This document shows, in pieces, positions 1-8,339 of a stretch of 64,000 nt of DNA. Source of the stretch: an uncultured Muribaculaceae bacterium. Its GTDB lineage: Bacteria; Bacteroidota; Bacteroidia; Bacteroidales; Muribaculaceae. Each line of letters starts with the position of its first letter. The first letter of the stretch is position 1. The DNA is taken from NCBI GenBank assembly GCA_947381945.1, contig CANCXM010000010.1:1-64000 (forward strand), in the 5' to 3' direction. The translations under genes and the position numbers were made by a program. The notes under the pieces were generated by a model. That model saw only the letters and a list, made by a program, of their open reading frames with translations. It was not told the DNA's origin and ran no database searches.

Positions 1-38
1 GCCTCACCGCTGTGGGGCTTGCTTCTCAAAAGCGAGTG

Positions 39-70
39 CAAAGGTAGGCACTTTCCATATTCCCTCCAAA
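39..70 (-). promoter_or_regulatory. Bacteroidota-type promoter reading out of the left edge
   Basis: On the minus strand, TTTG (67-70) and TACCTTTG (39-46) are separated by 20 bp, matching the Bacteroidota sigma factor consensus. It implies a gene starting just outside the left edge and transcribed leftward. The rest of 1-271 is AT-rich and shows no gene. Confidence 0.6.
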
Positions 71-271
71 TTTTCACAGACATTTTAACGCAATTTTAAC
101 ACTATCCATCAATACAGCCTTATTAAATTACAAAATTTCACATTTCAATCAAAAAATGAAGACTTTAATAACAAAGCTTCTGGTACGGATATTTTGCCAA
201 GAACAAAGAAATGAGTAATTTTGGGGAAACAAAAAAGTCTCTCCCTAATTTTAACCTGAACCAGAAAACTC

Positions 272-1144
272 ATGAAAAAAGTATCCACCTTATTATATAT
301 AGCGTTTTTCATGGTTGCGCCGTTGGTCCACGGAGCGACTCCTGACAATATCAGATGGCACAATGAAGCTGCCGACACTACCAACATAACAAAATTACTT
401 ATAAAAGCCACCAATTTCGGCGCCTCAAACCCGAATGAACTCATCGAATTCATAGGGAAAGAATTCATCGGTACCCCTTACAAAGGCGGAACTCTTGAAG
501 GCAAGCCGGAGGCTCTCACCATAAACCTCGAAGAATTTGACTGCACGACGTTTGTCGAAACCGTCACAGCGCTTGCCCTCACAATCGAAGAAGGAAAGAA
601 CTCATGGCAAGACTTTGCCAACAGCCTTGAAACTTTACGTTACCGCCAAGGCGAAGTCAATGGTTACGCATCACGCCTTCACTACTTCAGTGACTGGATA
701 GTATCGAACACCCACAGAGGCATAGTAAGAGAAGTGACTGACCGCGTCCCTCAGTCGGATTCCCAGATAAAAACGCTCGACTTCATGTCGCGCAACCGTT
801 CGTCCTACCCTGCCCTGACTGACTCCGCAAACTATGCAGGCATCAAAAACATGGAGGTCGGCTTCCGCTCCCACCGCTTCCCCTATATAAAATCAGCGCG
901 CCTCACAGCCAAACAGGTCATGGGCGCACTAAAAGCGGGCGACATAATAGCATTGACGACAAAAACAAACGGTCTTGACGTGAGCCATGTCGGAATCCTT
1001 GTCATTGAAAAGGATGGCCCTCACCTGCTCCATGCTTCATCAAAGGAAGGGAAGGTCGTGATAGACAAACTCCCATTGACCGAATACATGCGCAAATCGC
1101 CAAACCTGACCGGTATCAGGGTTATCAGGCTTCAGGACCAATAG
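272..1144 (+). CDS. DUF1460 family secreted amidase-like protein
   Basis: A 290-residue protein with a signal peptide (residues 1-22, MKKVSTLLYIAFFMVAPLVHGA) and a DUF1460 domain filling the rest. DUF1460 proteins have an NlpC/P60-like cysteine-peptidase fold and are annotated as N-acetylmuramoyl-L-alanine amidase-like. The likely catalytic cysteine lies in FDCTTFVETVTAL and the likely histidine in DVSHVGILV, so both core residues are present. Export and fold suggest it acts on peptidoglycan or peptide fragments in the periplasm; the substrate cannot be read from the sequence. It converges on the sigma-54 regulator gene, with 11 bp between the stops. No good promoter pair was seen upstream. 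Confidence 0.88.
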   Translation: MKKVSTLLYIAFFMVAPLVHGATPDNIRWHNEAADTTNITKLLIKATNFGASNPNELIEFIGKEFIGTPYKGGTLEGKPEALTINLEEFDCTTFVETVTALALTIEEGKNSWQDFANSLETLRYRQGEVNGYASRLHYFSDWIVSNTHRGIVREVTDRVPQSDSQIKTLDFMSRNRSSYPALTDSANYAGIKNMEVGFRSHRFPYIKSARLTAKQVMGALKAGDIIALTTKTNGLDVSHVGILVIEKDGPHLLHASSKEGKVVIDKLPLTEYMRKSPNLTGIRVIRLQDQ

Positions 1145-1155
1145 CCACTGAGCTG

Positions 1156-2406
1156 TTACAGTTCAATTCCGTAATCCTTGATTTTCCTATACAGCGTGCG
1201 TTCTGAAATATTCAGTTCGCGCGCTGCTTCTTTACGCTTACCGCCATTGCGTTCAAGCGCACGGCGTATGGTATCGCGCTCAGTTTCCTCGAGTGTCACA
1301 GGCGAGGATTGGGATTCCGGCTGCAATGGCGCACCACCACACGGAGGCAGAGGTGAAGAAAACGGCTGGAATCTCACAAGCGATCTGACCGGCACGTCAT
1401 CGCCTGACGGAATCTCCTCGACCGGCTGAAAACCGCCGCCATGGCCGGACTGCGCCCCGGCGGAAAGCTCGTCGATTCTCGCGTTGAGCGATTCGATCTG
1501 ACGCTGCAAACGAAGAATCATACCAAAAAGCGCATCACGCTCGGTGGAATACTCATGGGGATTCTCCTGATGCGCTGCAACAGGACTATAGTTGACCGAG
1601 CCGACCGGCAGGAAAGTACCCACCATCTCTCCGTCAACAGTGTTGCCGGACTCAAAAAGTGCAATCTGTTCGACTATATTCTTAAGCTGACGCACGTTTC
1701 CCGGCCAGCGGTAGCGCATGAGCATTCCACGTCCGGAATCGTCGAAAGACACTGGGGGCATCGTGTAACGCTCGGCAAAGTCAGCAGCGAACTTGCGGGC
1801 AAGCAGAGTGATGTCATTACCCCTCTCACGAAGAGGCGGGATATGGATGGACACAGTCGAAAGGCGATAGTAAAGATCCTCTCTGAAACGCCCCTCCGCA
1901 ACAGCCTTCGCCATGTCGACATTTGTCGCAGCCACGATGCGGACATTTGACTTCTGGACAGTCGAAGAGCCCACTTTGATGAATTCTCCGCTCTCCAACA
2001 CTCGCAGCAACCGGGCCTGAGTGGTCAATGGCAACTCAGCAACCTCGTCAAGAAAGATAGTGCCCCCATCCGCCTCCTCAAAATATCCTTTTCGCGAAGA
2101 GATGGCACCGGTGAACGAGCCTTTCTCATGGCCGAAGAGTTCCGAGTCAATGGTACCTTCGGGAATTGCGCCACAATTGACCGCAATATATTTAGCGTGT
2201 TTGCGCGGCGAAAAGCCGTGGATAATCTTCGGAAAAAACTCCTTGCCTGTACCGCTCTCACCCGTGACGAGCACAGAGAGGTCGATCGGTGCCACCTGAA
2301 TGGCACGCGAAATGGCAGCGATAAGTCCGGGAGCATTCCCGACTATACCGTAACGCTGCTTTGCCTGCACTATTTCCGCAGGCAATTCCTGTAGATTAAG
2401 TTGCAT
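1156..2406 (-). CDS. Sigma-54-dependent transcriptional activator without receiver domain
   Basis: A 416-residue AAA+ enhancer-binding protein. The AAA+ domain covers about residues 20-255, with Walker A GESGTGKE (49-56), the sigma-54 contact loop GSFTGA (96-101, Ser instead of the common Ala) and Walker B GGTIFLDE. A Pro/Ser/Gln-rich linker follows, then a Fis-type helix-turn-helix (GGKRKEAARELNISERTLYRK) at the C-terminus. The frame stays open 55 codons further upstream, but that stretch is basic, unlike the family, and runs into the acyltransferase gene. I therefore start at ATG 2404-2406, where the AAA+ homology begins almost at once. With no N-terminal receiver or sensor domain, its control must come from partners or expression level. 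The acyltransferase gene lies 37 bp upstream on the same strand, so the two may be co-transcribed. Confidence 0.9.
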   Translation of the reverse strand: MQLNLQELPAEIVQAKQRYGIVGNAPGLIAAISRAIQVAPIDLSVLVTGESGTGKEFFPKIIHGFSPRKHAKYIAVNCGAIPEGTIDSELFGHEKGSFTGAISSRKGYFEEADGGTIFLDEVAELPLTTQARLLRVLESGEFIKVGSSTVQKSNVRIVAATNVDMAKAVAEGRFREDLYYRLSTVSIHIPPLRERGNDITLLARKFAADFAERYTMPPVSFDDSGRGMLMRYRWPGNVRQLKNIVEQIALFESGNTVDGEMVGTFLPVGSVNYSPVAAHQENPHEYSTERDALFGMILRLQRQIESLNARIDELSAGAQSGHGGGFQPVEEIPSGDDVPVRSLVRFQPFSSPLPPCGGAPLQPESQSSPVTLEETERDTIRRALERNGGKRKEAARELNISERTLYRKIKDYGIEL

Positions 2407-2443
2407 GATTGAATTTCCTCTGGAATAAAGACAGGACCTGAAA

Positions 2444-3292
2444 TCATTTAATCGACTGGAGCGAATATGTACGCTCACGCAGGAAATCGCCAAGTTCCTT
2501 GAGCGAACCCGAATGAGCCTCAATCTCCTCGACAGTGATGGGATTCCCCACAGAGATGTGGAGGGTGTCATTCTTGCGGCGGAACACCTCGGCGGGCAGA
2601 CGCAGTGTACGCAACTGCCAGCTCACTATTCCAAGGAAGCGGAACCACCAACTGTTGTAGCCATGGAAGAAAATAGGAATCACCGGCACCTTCAACTGCT
2701 GAATGAGACGGATGATAGACTCGCGCCACTCGCGGTCCTCGAATTTCAGATGCTTATTATAATTGCCGACAGCACCGGCAGGGAAAAATCCGATCGGATG
2801 CCCCTTGCGCACCTGCATTATCGCCTCCTTTATACCCTTCATCGACACAGCCTTCTTCGCAGGATCATCGCTTGCAGTCTGGTCAACGGCTATGAAATTG
2901 GGGCGCATGGCCACGATATAATTGAGAATCATGTTGACCATCACCTTGAAATCGGGACGCCGACGTCCGATTATATCAATAAGCGTGATGCCGTCCAACG
3001 CACCGAAAGGATGGTTGCTGATGGTGATGAATGCGCCCTCGGGAAGATTGTCGAGCACCTTCTCATTGTCGATGCGCAGCTTTATGTTCAGGTCCTCCAG
3101 CAAACCGCGGCAAAACTGCGGGCCGGGAGTGTCGAAATTATGATCGTGGATCCAATTCACCTTGTCGATGTCAAGAACCTTCATGAACCACTCGACCAGA
3201 CGGCGCTTTCCCTTGAAAAAAGGGGCCATCTTCACTATGTCGTCATAGTCAAGCACAGTTCGCTTGACAGATGTAGTTTCGCTTGTTTCCAT
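2444..3292 (-). CDS. Lysophospholipid acyltransferase family protein
   Basis: A 282-residue acyltransferase of the PlsC/hemolysin-like superfamily. The acceptor-site motif is NHPFGALDG (His94, Asp100), the H-x5-D spacing seen in the ornithine-lipid OlsA-like and glycine-lipid branch rather than the H-x4-D of PlsC. A second block, FFPAGAVG (169-176), corresponds to the FPEG substrate-binding motif. The predicted reaction is transfer of an acyl chain from acyl-ACP or acyl-CoA to a lipid hydroxyl at the inner membrane. The gene is divergent from serine palmitoyltransferase, which puts two lipid-synthesis genes on one 234-bp control region. The exact acceptor (lysophosphatidate, N-acyl-glycine or another) is undetermined. 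Confidence 0.82.
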   Translation of the reverse strand: METSETTSVKRTVLDYDDIVKMAPFFKGKRRLVEWFMKVLDIDKVNWIHDHNFDTPGPQFCRGLLEDLNIKLRIDNEKVLDNLPEGAFITISNHPFGALDGITLIDIIGRRRPDFKVMVNMILNYIVAMRPNFIAVDQTASDDPAKKAVSMKGIKEAIMQVRKGHPIGFFPAGAVGNYNKHLKFEDREWRESIIRLIQQLKVPVIPIFFHGYNSWWFRFLGIVSWQLRTLRLPAEVFRRKNDTLHISVGNPITVEEIEAHSGSLKELGDFLRERTYSLQSIK

Positions 3293-3526
3293 TATTTATA
3301 CCTTAGTATTATCTTGCAAAATTAACAAAAATCCCCCAATCCTCACTTACACCTGCGAACATAAGGCCAAAATCGTTGACCAAAAGGGAACGAAAAAGCC
3401 CCGTTTCGTAAAATTAACAAATAAAACGCGCACAAAAAGTATAAAAATGTGAAAAAATTCCTAACTTTGCCCACCGCAAAAATAAGCATAGTCATATAGT
3501 TTAATCGCGGAAGCAAGTTACCGATT
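3293..3526. promoter_or_regulatory. Divergent promoter region between acyltransferase and spt
   Basis: A 234-bp AT-rich divergent spacer. It contains a plus-strand -7 box TAACTTTG (3462-3469) pointing to spt and a minus-strand TAATTTTG (3317-3324) pointing to the acyltransferase. Neither has a convincing -33 TTTG at the usual distance, so both calls rest on the -7 box alone. Confidence 0.4.
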
Positions 3527-4717
3527 ATGAATTTACTACAGAAGAAACTATCTCAATACACAGCGCCGCAGCAAGCCAAGGCAGCAGGAGTTTACCCCTA
3601 TTTTCGCGCCATCTCAAGCGAACAGGATCCTGAGGTCATCATCAACGGCAAGAAGGTATTGATGTTCGGCTCGAACTGCTACACCGGCCTCGTAAACGAC
3701 CCGCGAATCAAGGAAGCAGCCATCGAAGCAACCCGCAAATATGGTACAGGCTGCGCCGGTTCTCCGTTTCTCAACGGCACCCTCGACATCCACAAGGAAC
3801 TTGAGGCAAAACTCGCCGAATACACAGGCAAGGAAGACGTGATGATCTACTCCACCGGCTTCGGTGTGAACCTCGGTGTGGTCTCAGCCCTCACCGGACG
3901 TGAGGACTACATCCTCTGGGACGAACAGGACCACGCCTCAATCATCGAAGGCCGTCGCCTCTCTTTCAGCCAGCAGCTCAAATACAAGCACAACGACATG
4001 GAGTCGCTCGAAAAGCAGCTCCAGAAATGCGACCCCGACAAAGTGAAGCTCATTGTCAGCGACAGTGTCTTCTCAATGGAGGGCGACATCGCGAATATAC
4101 CCGGCATGGTCGAACTTGCCAAGAAATATAACGCAAGCATCATGATCGACGAAGCCCACGGTATCGGCGTGTTCGGCGAAGGCGGACGCGGCCTCGTGAA
4201 CCACTACGGCTTGACCGATGATGTGGACCTCATCATGGGTACCTTCTCAAAATCATTCGCATCACTCGGCGGCTTCATCGCGACCAACAAGGAAATCACC
4301 AACTTCCTCCGCCATCACTCCCGCTCCTACATCTTCACTGCAAGTATCACCCCGGCATCCACTGCAGCAGCGCTGAAAGCCCTCGAAATCATGCAGACCG
4401 AACCGGAGCGTCAGGAAAACCTCTGGAAGCTCACCAACCATGCGCTCGACGGATTCCGCTCACAGGGATTTGAGATCGGCCACACATCGACCCCTATCAT
4501 CCCCCTCTTCATCCGTGACGACTTCAAGACATTCGCCATCACACGCGACCTCCTTGAAGAAGGCATCTTCGTCAATCCCGTCGTATCGCCTGCCGTCGCA
4601 CCGACCGACACCCTCATCCGCTTCTCGCTGATGGCCACCCACTCGATGGAACAGGTCGACCGCGCGCTCGAGACAATCACCCGCGTATTCCGCAAATACG
4701 ACCTCCTGCCGAAGTAA
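3527..4717 (+). CDS. spt: Serine palmitoyltransferase
   Basis: A 396-residue PLP-dependent alpha-oxoamine synthase closely resembling the serine palmitoyltransferase of Bacteroides. It condenses serine with a long-chain acyl-CoA to give 3-ketosphinganine, the first step of sphingolipid synthesis, typical of Bacteroidales. The PLP lysine is Lys242 in GTFSKSFASLGGF; the pyridine-stacking His is in DEQDHASIIEGRR and the cofactor-binding Asp in MIDEAHGIGVFGEGG. The length matches soluble bacterial homodimeric enzymes. Other family members (KBL, AONS) are less likely given the Bacteroidales context and the GTGCAGSPFLNGTLDIH region. It is followed by a strong bidirectional terminator and appears monocistronic. 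Confidence 0.9.
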   Translation: MNLLQKKLSQYTAPQQAKAAGVYPYFRAISSEQDPEVIINGKKVLMFGSNCYTGLVNDPRIKEAAIEATRKYGTGCAGSPFLNGTLDIHKELEAKLAEYTGKEDVMIYSTGFGVNLGVVSALTGREDYILWDEQDHASIIEGRRLSFSQQLKYKHNDMESLEKQLQKCDPDKVKLIVSDSVFSMEGDIANIPGMVELAKKYNASIMIDEAHGIGVFGEGGRGLVNHYGLTDDVDLIMGTFSKSFASLGGFIATNKEITNFLRHHSRSYIFTASITPASTAAALKALEIMQTEPERQENLWKLTNHALDGFRSQGFEIGHTSTPIIPLFIRDDFKTFAITRDLLEEGIFVNPVVSPAVAPTDTLIRFSLMATHSMEQVDRALETITRVFRKYDLLPK

Positions 4718-4740
4718 GGTCCACTTCCGGACTCTTTACC

Positions 4741-4798
4741 GATAAAAAAATCAACGCGCATTTCCGAAATTTCAGGAAATGCGCGTTGATTTTTTATC
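4741..4798. terminator. Bidirectional hairpin terminator
   Basis: A perfect 24-bp inverted repeat (left arm from 4741, right arm to 4798) with A-run and T-run flanks, so it can stop transcription from either side. It lies after spt and also follows the end of the converging yitT-like gene. Confidence 0.85.
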
Positions 4799-4972
4799 GA
4801 TTGTCTTTTAATAAAAAATAAGTGAATCATAGACAATCCAAATATCCATAAACAAAATCAATTAGATCAAGTAAAGGCCGGAGTATAGGGATGTGAATAT
4901 TTCTATTCGCTGCAAAGATACAACTATTTCACAAATAAACAAAATTTTCAGCAATTTCCTTACTAATTGCAA

Positions 4973-5962
4973 TCAATCAGCCCCGGATTTTTTAGAATTG
5001 ACAGCTTGGGCCGCCTCAGGGCCTACCTTCTGTTCCGAGACACAATCAACTTCCTCACCAAGTTTCTTGCTCAGCTCCTCATCGGCTTTCAGCTTGATAG
5101 GATCGAAGCCCTGGCCATAGACGCCGTTAACGTTCGCCTGAGTGATGAAAGCGTTCGGATCCACATCCTTCACAATACGGAAGATTGTCACGGATTCAAT
5201 CTTTCGGCTGACCACAAGCAGAATCTTAATCGGCTGCTTCGTATACCATCCCATACCGTCGAGAACCGTCACACCGCGACGGCCATACTTGTTCACCGCA
5301 GTAGCAATCTTCTCCCAATGCTTCGATATGATGATGAACTGCACCGCCTGACGGTTGGTATTAATCATAAGGTCCACCATATATGTAATGATAAACAGCA
5401 CGATGAAACCGTAGACCACCGTAGTTATATTATGGAAGAACAGATAGCTCGACGAGATAATCGCGAAATCCACATAGAGCATCGTTCGTCCGACAGTGAC
5501 ATTGGTCTTCTTCGCCACTATGGCCGCGACAATATCCGTACCGCCAGTACTGCCATTGTGGATAAACACTATTCCGAGCGCGAGTCCCGAAAGCACCGAA
5601 CCAATGCAGACACTCATGAAAGGCTGGTCCGGAATCAGCGGCCCGTCAAAGAGCGGAGGCATGAGCGTGACCACAAGCGAGACGGCCGTTGCACCATAGA
5701 TGGTCTTGTAGACAAACGTCCTACCGACAACCTTCCATGCAACAGCAAGAAGCGAAAGGTTAATCGCATATTGCGTTATACCTATAAGATATACATTGCC
5801 GGTCAGGAAATAAACAATCGTACCTACGCCGGTCACACCCCCAATGACCACCTTTTCAGGCAGGATGAAGGCCGAAAAACCGAAACCGTAGATAAGCACA
5901 GCAAGCGTGATCATAATATAGTCACGGCTCGACATCCAAAGCTTTTTTCTCGAAAAAGTCAT
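4973..5962 (-). CDS. YitT family membrane protein (DUF2179)
   Basis: A 329-residue inner-membrane protein. The N-terminal two thirds hold about five or six hydrophobic helices (for example IMITLAVLIYGFGFSAFILP and LVVTLMPPLF) typical of the YitT family. The C-terminal third, from about residue 235, is a soluble DUF2179 domain of the PII-like fold (GVTVLDGMGWYTKQPIKILL). The function is unproven; family members are predicted transporters or channels with a regulatory tail. It is monocistronic, with its own promoter at 5992-6023. A 334-codon open frame on the opposite strand is its antisense shadow. Confidence 0.88.
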   Translation of the reverse strand: MTFSRKKLWMSSRDYIMITLAVLIYGFGFSAFILPEKVVIGGVTGVGTIVYFLTGNVYLIGITQYAINLSLLAVAWKVVGRTFVYKTIYGATAVSLVVTLMPPLFDGPLIPDQPFMSVCIGSVLSGLALGIVFIHNGSTGGTDIVAAIVAKKTNVTVGRTMLYVDFAIISSSYLFFHNITTVVYGFIVLFIITYMVDLMINTNRQAVQFIIISKHWEKIATAVNKYGRRGVTVLDGMGWYTKQPIKILLVVSRKIESVTIFRIVKDVDPNAFITQANVNGVYGQGFDPIKLKADEELSKKLGEEVDCVSEQKVGPEAAQAVNSKKSGAD

Positions 5963-5991
5963 ACTAATTAACGTGATAAATGATTATGACG

Positions 5992-6023
5992 CAAATTTAT
6001 GTTTTTTAAACATACCTTCCAAA
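5992..6023 (-). promoter_or_regulatory. Promoter of the YitT-family gene
   Basis: On the minus strand, TTTG (6020-6023), a 20-bp spacer and TAAATTTG (5992-5999) match the Bacteroidota consensus, about 30 bp before the start codon. Confidence 0.7.
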
Positions 6024-6186
6024 TTGATTTCCACCACCTTCAGTAACGGACCACACCCGCCAATGTCAACTACATTATAAATCTGCACCAAAAACGCCCG
6101 GTTTTGTAACGATTCTTAGCACCGCAACCAAAGTTGATTCGCAAAATAAACAAACCGGCTTAATTGTTAAAGATTCATAAAACACA

Positions 6187-6217
6187 TTTGCTAATCGCCG
6201 AAAAATGACTACCTTTG
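6187..6217 (+). promoter_or_regulatory. Promoter of rplM-rpsI
   Basis: TTTG (6187-6190), a 19-bp spacer and TACCTTTG (6210-6217) match the consensus. The leader to the start codon is about 100 nt long, enough for ribosomal-protein feedback control, but no specific structure was recognised in it. Confidence 0.75.
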
Positions 6218-6326
6218 CAGACCGATTATGTCCAATTAATAAACCCGGTTGCATCCGGCCGAAGCTTTTGGCCAAGCCAAGCCAGCGTGCAACCAAAAGT
6301 AACTTTCTATTAATTAAACATTTAAC

Positions 6327-6806
6327 GTGGATACTTTAAGCTACAAGACCATTACTCCCAACGCTCAGAGCGTTGAACACAACTGGGTCGTTATCGACGC
6401 TACCGATCAGGTGCTCGGTCGCCTTTGTGCAAAAGTCGCCCTTATCCTCCGTGGTAAGAACAAGCCCAGCTACTCACCCAACATCGAGTGCGGCGACAAC
6501 GTTATCATCATCAACGCCGACAAGGTTCGTCTCACCGGCAAAAAGTGGACTGACCGCGAATATCTTTCTTACACCGGCTATCCCGGAGGTCAGCGTGTCG
6601 CTACTCCCGAGATCATGATGAAGAAATCTCTCAACAAGCACATCAAGCCCGGTTACCACCCCCTCTTCACAAAGGTTGTAAAGGGTATGCTTCCCAAAAA
6701 CCGCCTCGGTCGCGCCATCATCGGCAACATGCATGTCTACAATGGCCCCAACCATCCCCACGAAGCACAGAATCCTATTGTTATTGACATCAACAAAATT
6801 AAATAA
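6327..6806 (+). CDS. rplM: 50S ribosomal protein L13
   Basis: A 159-residue L13 with the family signature near the C-terminus (KGMLPKNRLGRAIIGNMHVY) and the N-terminal VIDATDQVLGRLCAKVA core. L13 binds 23S rRNA early in 50S assembly. The start is GTG at 6327, giving MDTLSYKTIT, the usual Bacteroidales N-terminus; no ATG nearby fits. It is followed 7 bp later by rpsI, the usual L13-S9 pair. Confidence 0.97.
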   Translation: MDTLSYKTITPNAQSVEHNWVVIDATDQVLGRLCAKVALILRGKNKPSYSPNIECGDNVIIINADKVRLTGKKWTDREYLSYTGYPGGQRVATPEIMMKKSLNKHIKPGYHPLFTKVVKGMLPKNRLGRAIIGNMHVYNGPNHPHEAQNPIVIDINKIK

Positions 6807-6813
6807 TTGAAGA

Positions 6814-7200
6814 ATGGAATCAGTTAATGCAGTTGGCCGCCGTAAAGCTGCCGTAGCTCGCGTGATCGTTAAAGAAGGAAACGGTCAAATCACCATCAAC
6901 AAACGTCCCCTCGATGTTTACTTCCCCTCTTCCATCCTTCAGTATATCGTAAAGCAGCCCCTGAGCACCCTCGAAGCTACTGAAAAGTACGACATCAAGG
7001 TCAACCTCAACGGTGGCGGCTACAAAGGCCAGGCTGAGGCTCTCCGTCTCGCCATCGCCCGCGCCCTCGTAAAGATCAACCCCGAGGACAAGCACGCACT
7101 CCGCGTCGAAGGCTTCATGACCCGCGACCCGCGCGTCGTTGAACGTAAAAAGCCCGGTCGTCCCAAAGCACGCAAGCGCTTCCAGTTCTCAAAGCGTTAA
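6814..7200 (+). CDS. rpsI: 30S ribosomal protein S9
   Basis: A 128-residue S9. It begins with the NAVGRRKAAVARV motif and ends in the basic tail KKPGRPKARKRFQFSKR, whose terminal Lys/Arg reaches the P-site tRNA anticodon loop. It is co-transcribed with rplM, and its length is typical of the family. Confidence 0.97.
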   Translation: MESVNAVGRRKAAVARVIVKEGNGQITINKRPLDVYFPSSILQYIVKQPLSTLEATEKYDIKVNLNGGGYKGQAEALRLAIARALVKINPEDKHALRVEGFMTRDPRVVERKKPGRPKARKRFQFSKR

Positions 7201-7291
7201 TCTTACCCCGACGATTAAAAATTTCAGTTTTAAAGTACTTGGAGCCGGCCTCCCCGGAAAAGTCAGAGCGTAGAGCTTAGGACTCAGAGCG

Positions 7292-7365
7292 ATACTCAAA
7301 ACTTAGGTACTCCCCCTCTATACTCTATACTTTACCCTCTATACTTAAAACTCAATACTTTAAAA
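7292..7365. repeat. TATACTT-type short tandem repeat array
   Basis: A run of imperfect units built on CTCTATACTTTA and ACTCAAAACTT variants fills much of the 257-bp gap between rpsI and rpsB. A similar array lies at 30408-30462. It codes for nothing evident. Confidence 0.6.
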
Positions 7366-7457
7366 CCCGTGTTTAGTATCTAAACCGCCGAGATGGACAC
7401 GTTCCCTACTCCCCGGTTGTAATTTTCAAAAGAACGTAAACAACATTCCAAACGACA

Positions 7458-8282
7458 ATGTCAACTCCCAATTTTGACCAACTCCTCGAAGCAGGTTGCC
7501 ATTTTGGCCACATGAAAAGAAAATGGAATCCTGCTATGGCTCCTTACATCTTCATGGAGCGCAACGGTATCCACATCATCGACCTCTATAAGACTCAGGC
7601 CAAGCTCGAAGAAGCTGCAGCAGCCCTCCGCAACATCGCAAAGGGTGGCAAGAAAATCCTTTTCGTAGCTACCAAGAAGCAGGCCAAGGAAATCCTCGCT
7701 GACAAGGCTCAGAGCGTCAACATGCCCTACGTTATCGAACGTTGGCCCGGTGGTATGCTCACCAACTTCCCCACAATCCGCAAGGCTGTGAAGAAGATGA
7801 CCTCTATCGACAAGATGCAGAAGGACGGAACTTTCGACAACCTCTCAAAGCGCGAAAAGCTCCAGATTTCTCGTCAGCGCGCAAAACTCGAGAAGAACCT
7901 CGGTTCAATCGCCGACCTCAACCGTCTTCCCTCCGCACTCTTCATCGTTGACGTATGCAAGGAACACATCGCTGTTGCCGAAGCAAACCGCCTCGGTATC
8001 CCCGTGTTCGCTATCGTCGACACCAACTCTGACCCCTCTAACGTTGATTTCGTAATCCCCGCAAACGACGACGCATCAAAGTCAATCGAGCTCATCCTCA
8101 ACACCGTTTGCTCTGCAATCAGCGAAGGCCTCGAAGAGCGCAAGGTTGAAAAGGCCGACGAGAAGGCTGCCGGTGAGAACGCCGACGCTCCCCGTCGCGA
8201 ACGCCGCCGCGTCAACCGCAAGGACGAAGCCGAGGAAGAAGTTGCAGCCGAAGCAGCAGCTGAGGCTCCCGCCGCTGAATAA
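7458..8282 (+). CDS. rpsB: 30S ribosomal protein S2
   Basis: A 274-residue S2. The core (residues 1-225) shows the family blocks AGCHFGHMKRKWNPAM and YVIERWPGGMLTNF. The last 50 residues are a charged Ala/Glu extension (KAAGENADAPRRERRRVNRK then an acidic AAEAAAEAPAAE end) common in Bacteroidales S2 and probably disordered. S2 joins the 30S subunit late and helps hold S1. tsf follows 57 bp downstream, the conserved rpsB-tsf order. Confidence 0.97.
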   Translation: MSTPNFDQLLEAGCHFGHMKRKWNPAMAPYIFMERNGIHIIDLYKTQAKLEEAAAALRNIAKGGKKILFVATKKQAKEILADKAQSVNMPYVIERWPGGMLTNFPTIRKAVKKMTSIDKMQKDGTFDNLSKREKLQISRQRAKLEKNLGSIADLNRLPSALFIVDVCKEHIAVAEANRLGIPVFAIVDTNSDPSNVDFVIPANDDASKSIELILNTVCSAISEGLEERKVEKADEKAAGENADAPRRERRRVNRKDEAEEEVAAEAAAEAPAAE

Positions 8283-8339
8283 TCGGCATCCCCAACCAAT
8301 CCATTAAATTCAACAACCCCATTAAAACTCCAGAATAAT

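Noticed and set aside
145..468. 107-codon open frame on the minus strand at the left edge
   Set aside because: Overlaps the signal peptide of the DUF1460 gene, composition not protein-like, no family resemblance.
2407..2571. 55-codon N-terminal extension of the sigma-54 activator
   Set aside because: Runs into the acyltransferase coding region and is basic, unlike any receiver or sensor domain.
2513..3325. 270-codon open frame opposite the acyltransferase
   Set aside because: Antisense shadow of a gene with recognisable catalytic motifs.
4967..5971. 334-codon open frame opposite the YitT-like gene
   Set aside because: Antisense shadow: the minus-strand frame has clear membrane helices, a DUF2179 tail and a consensus promoter; this one is rich in His/Arg/Asp without any motif.
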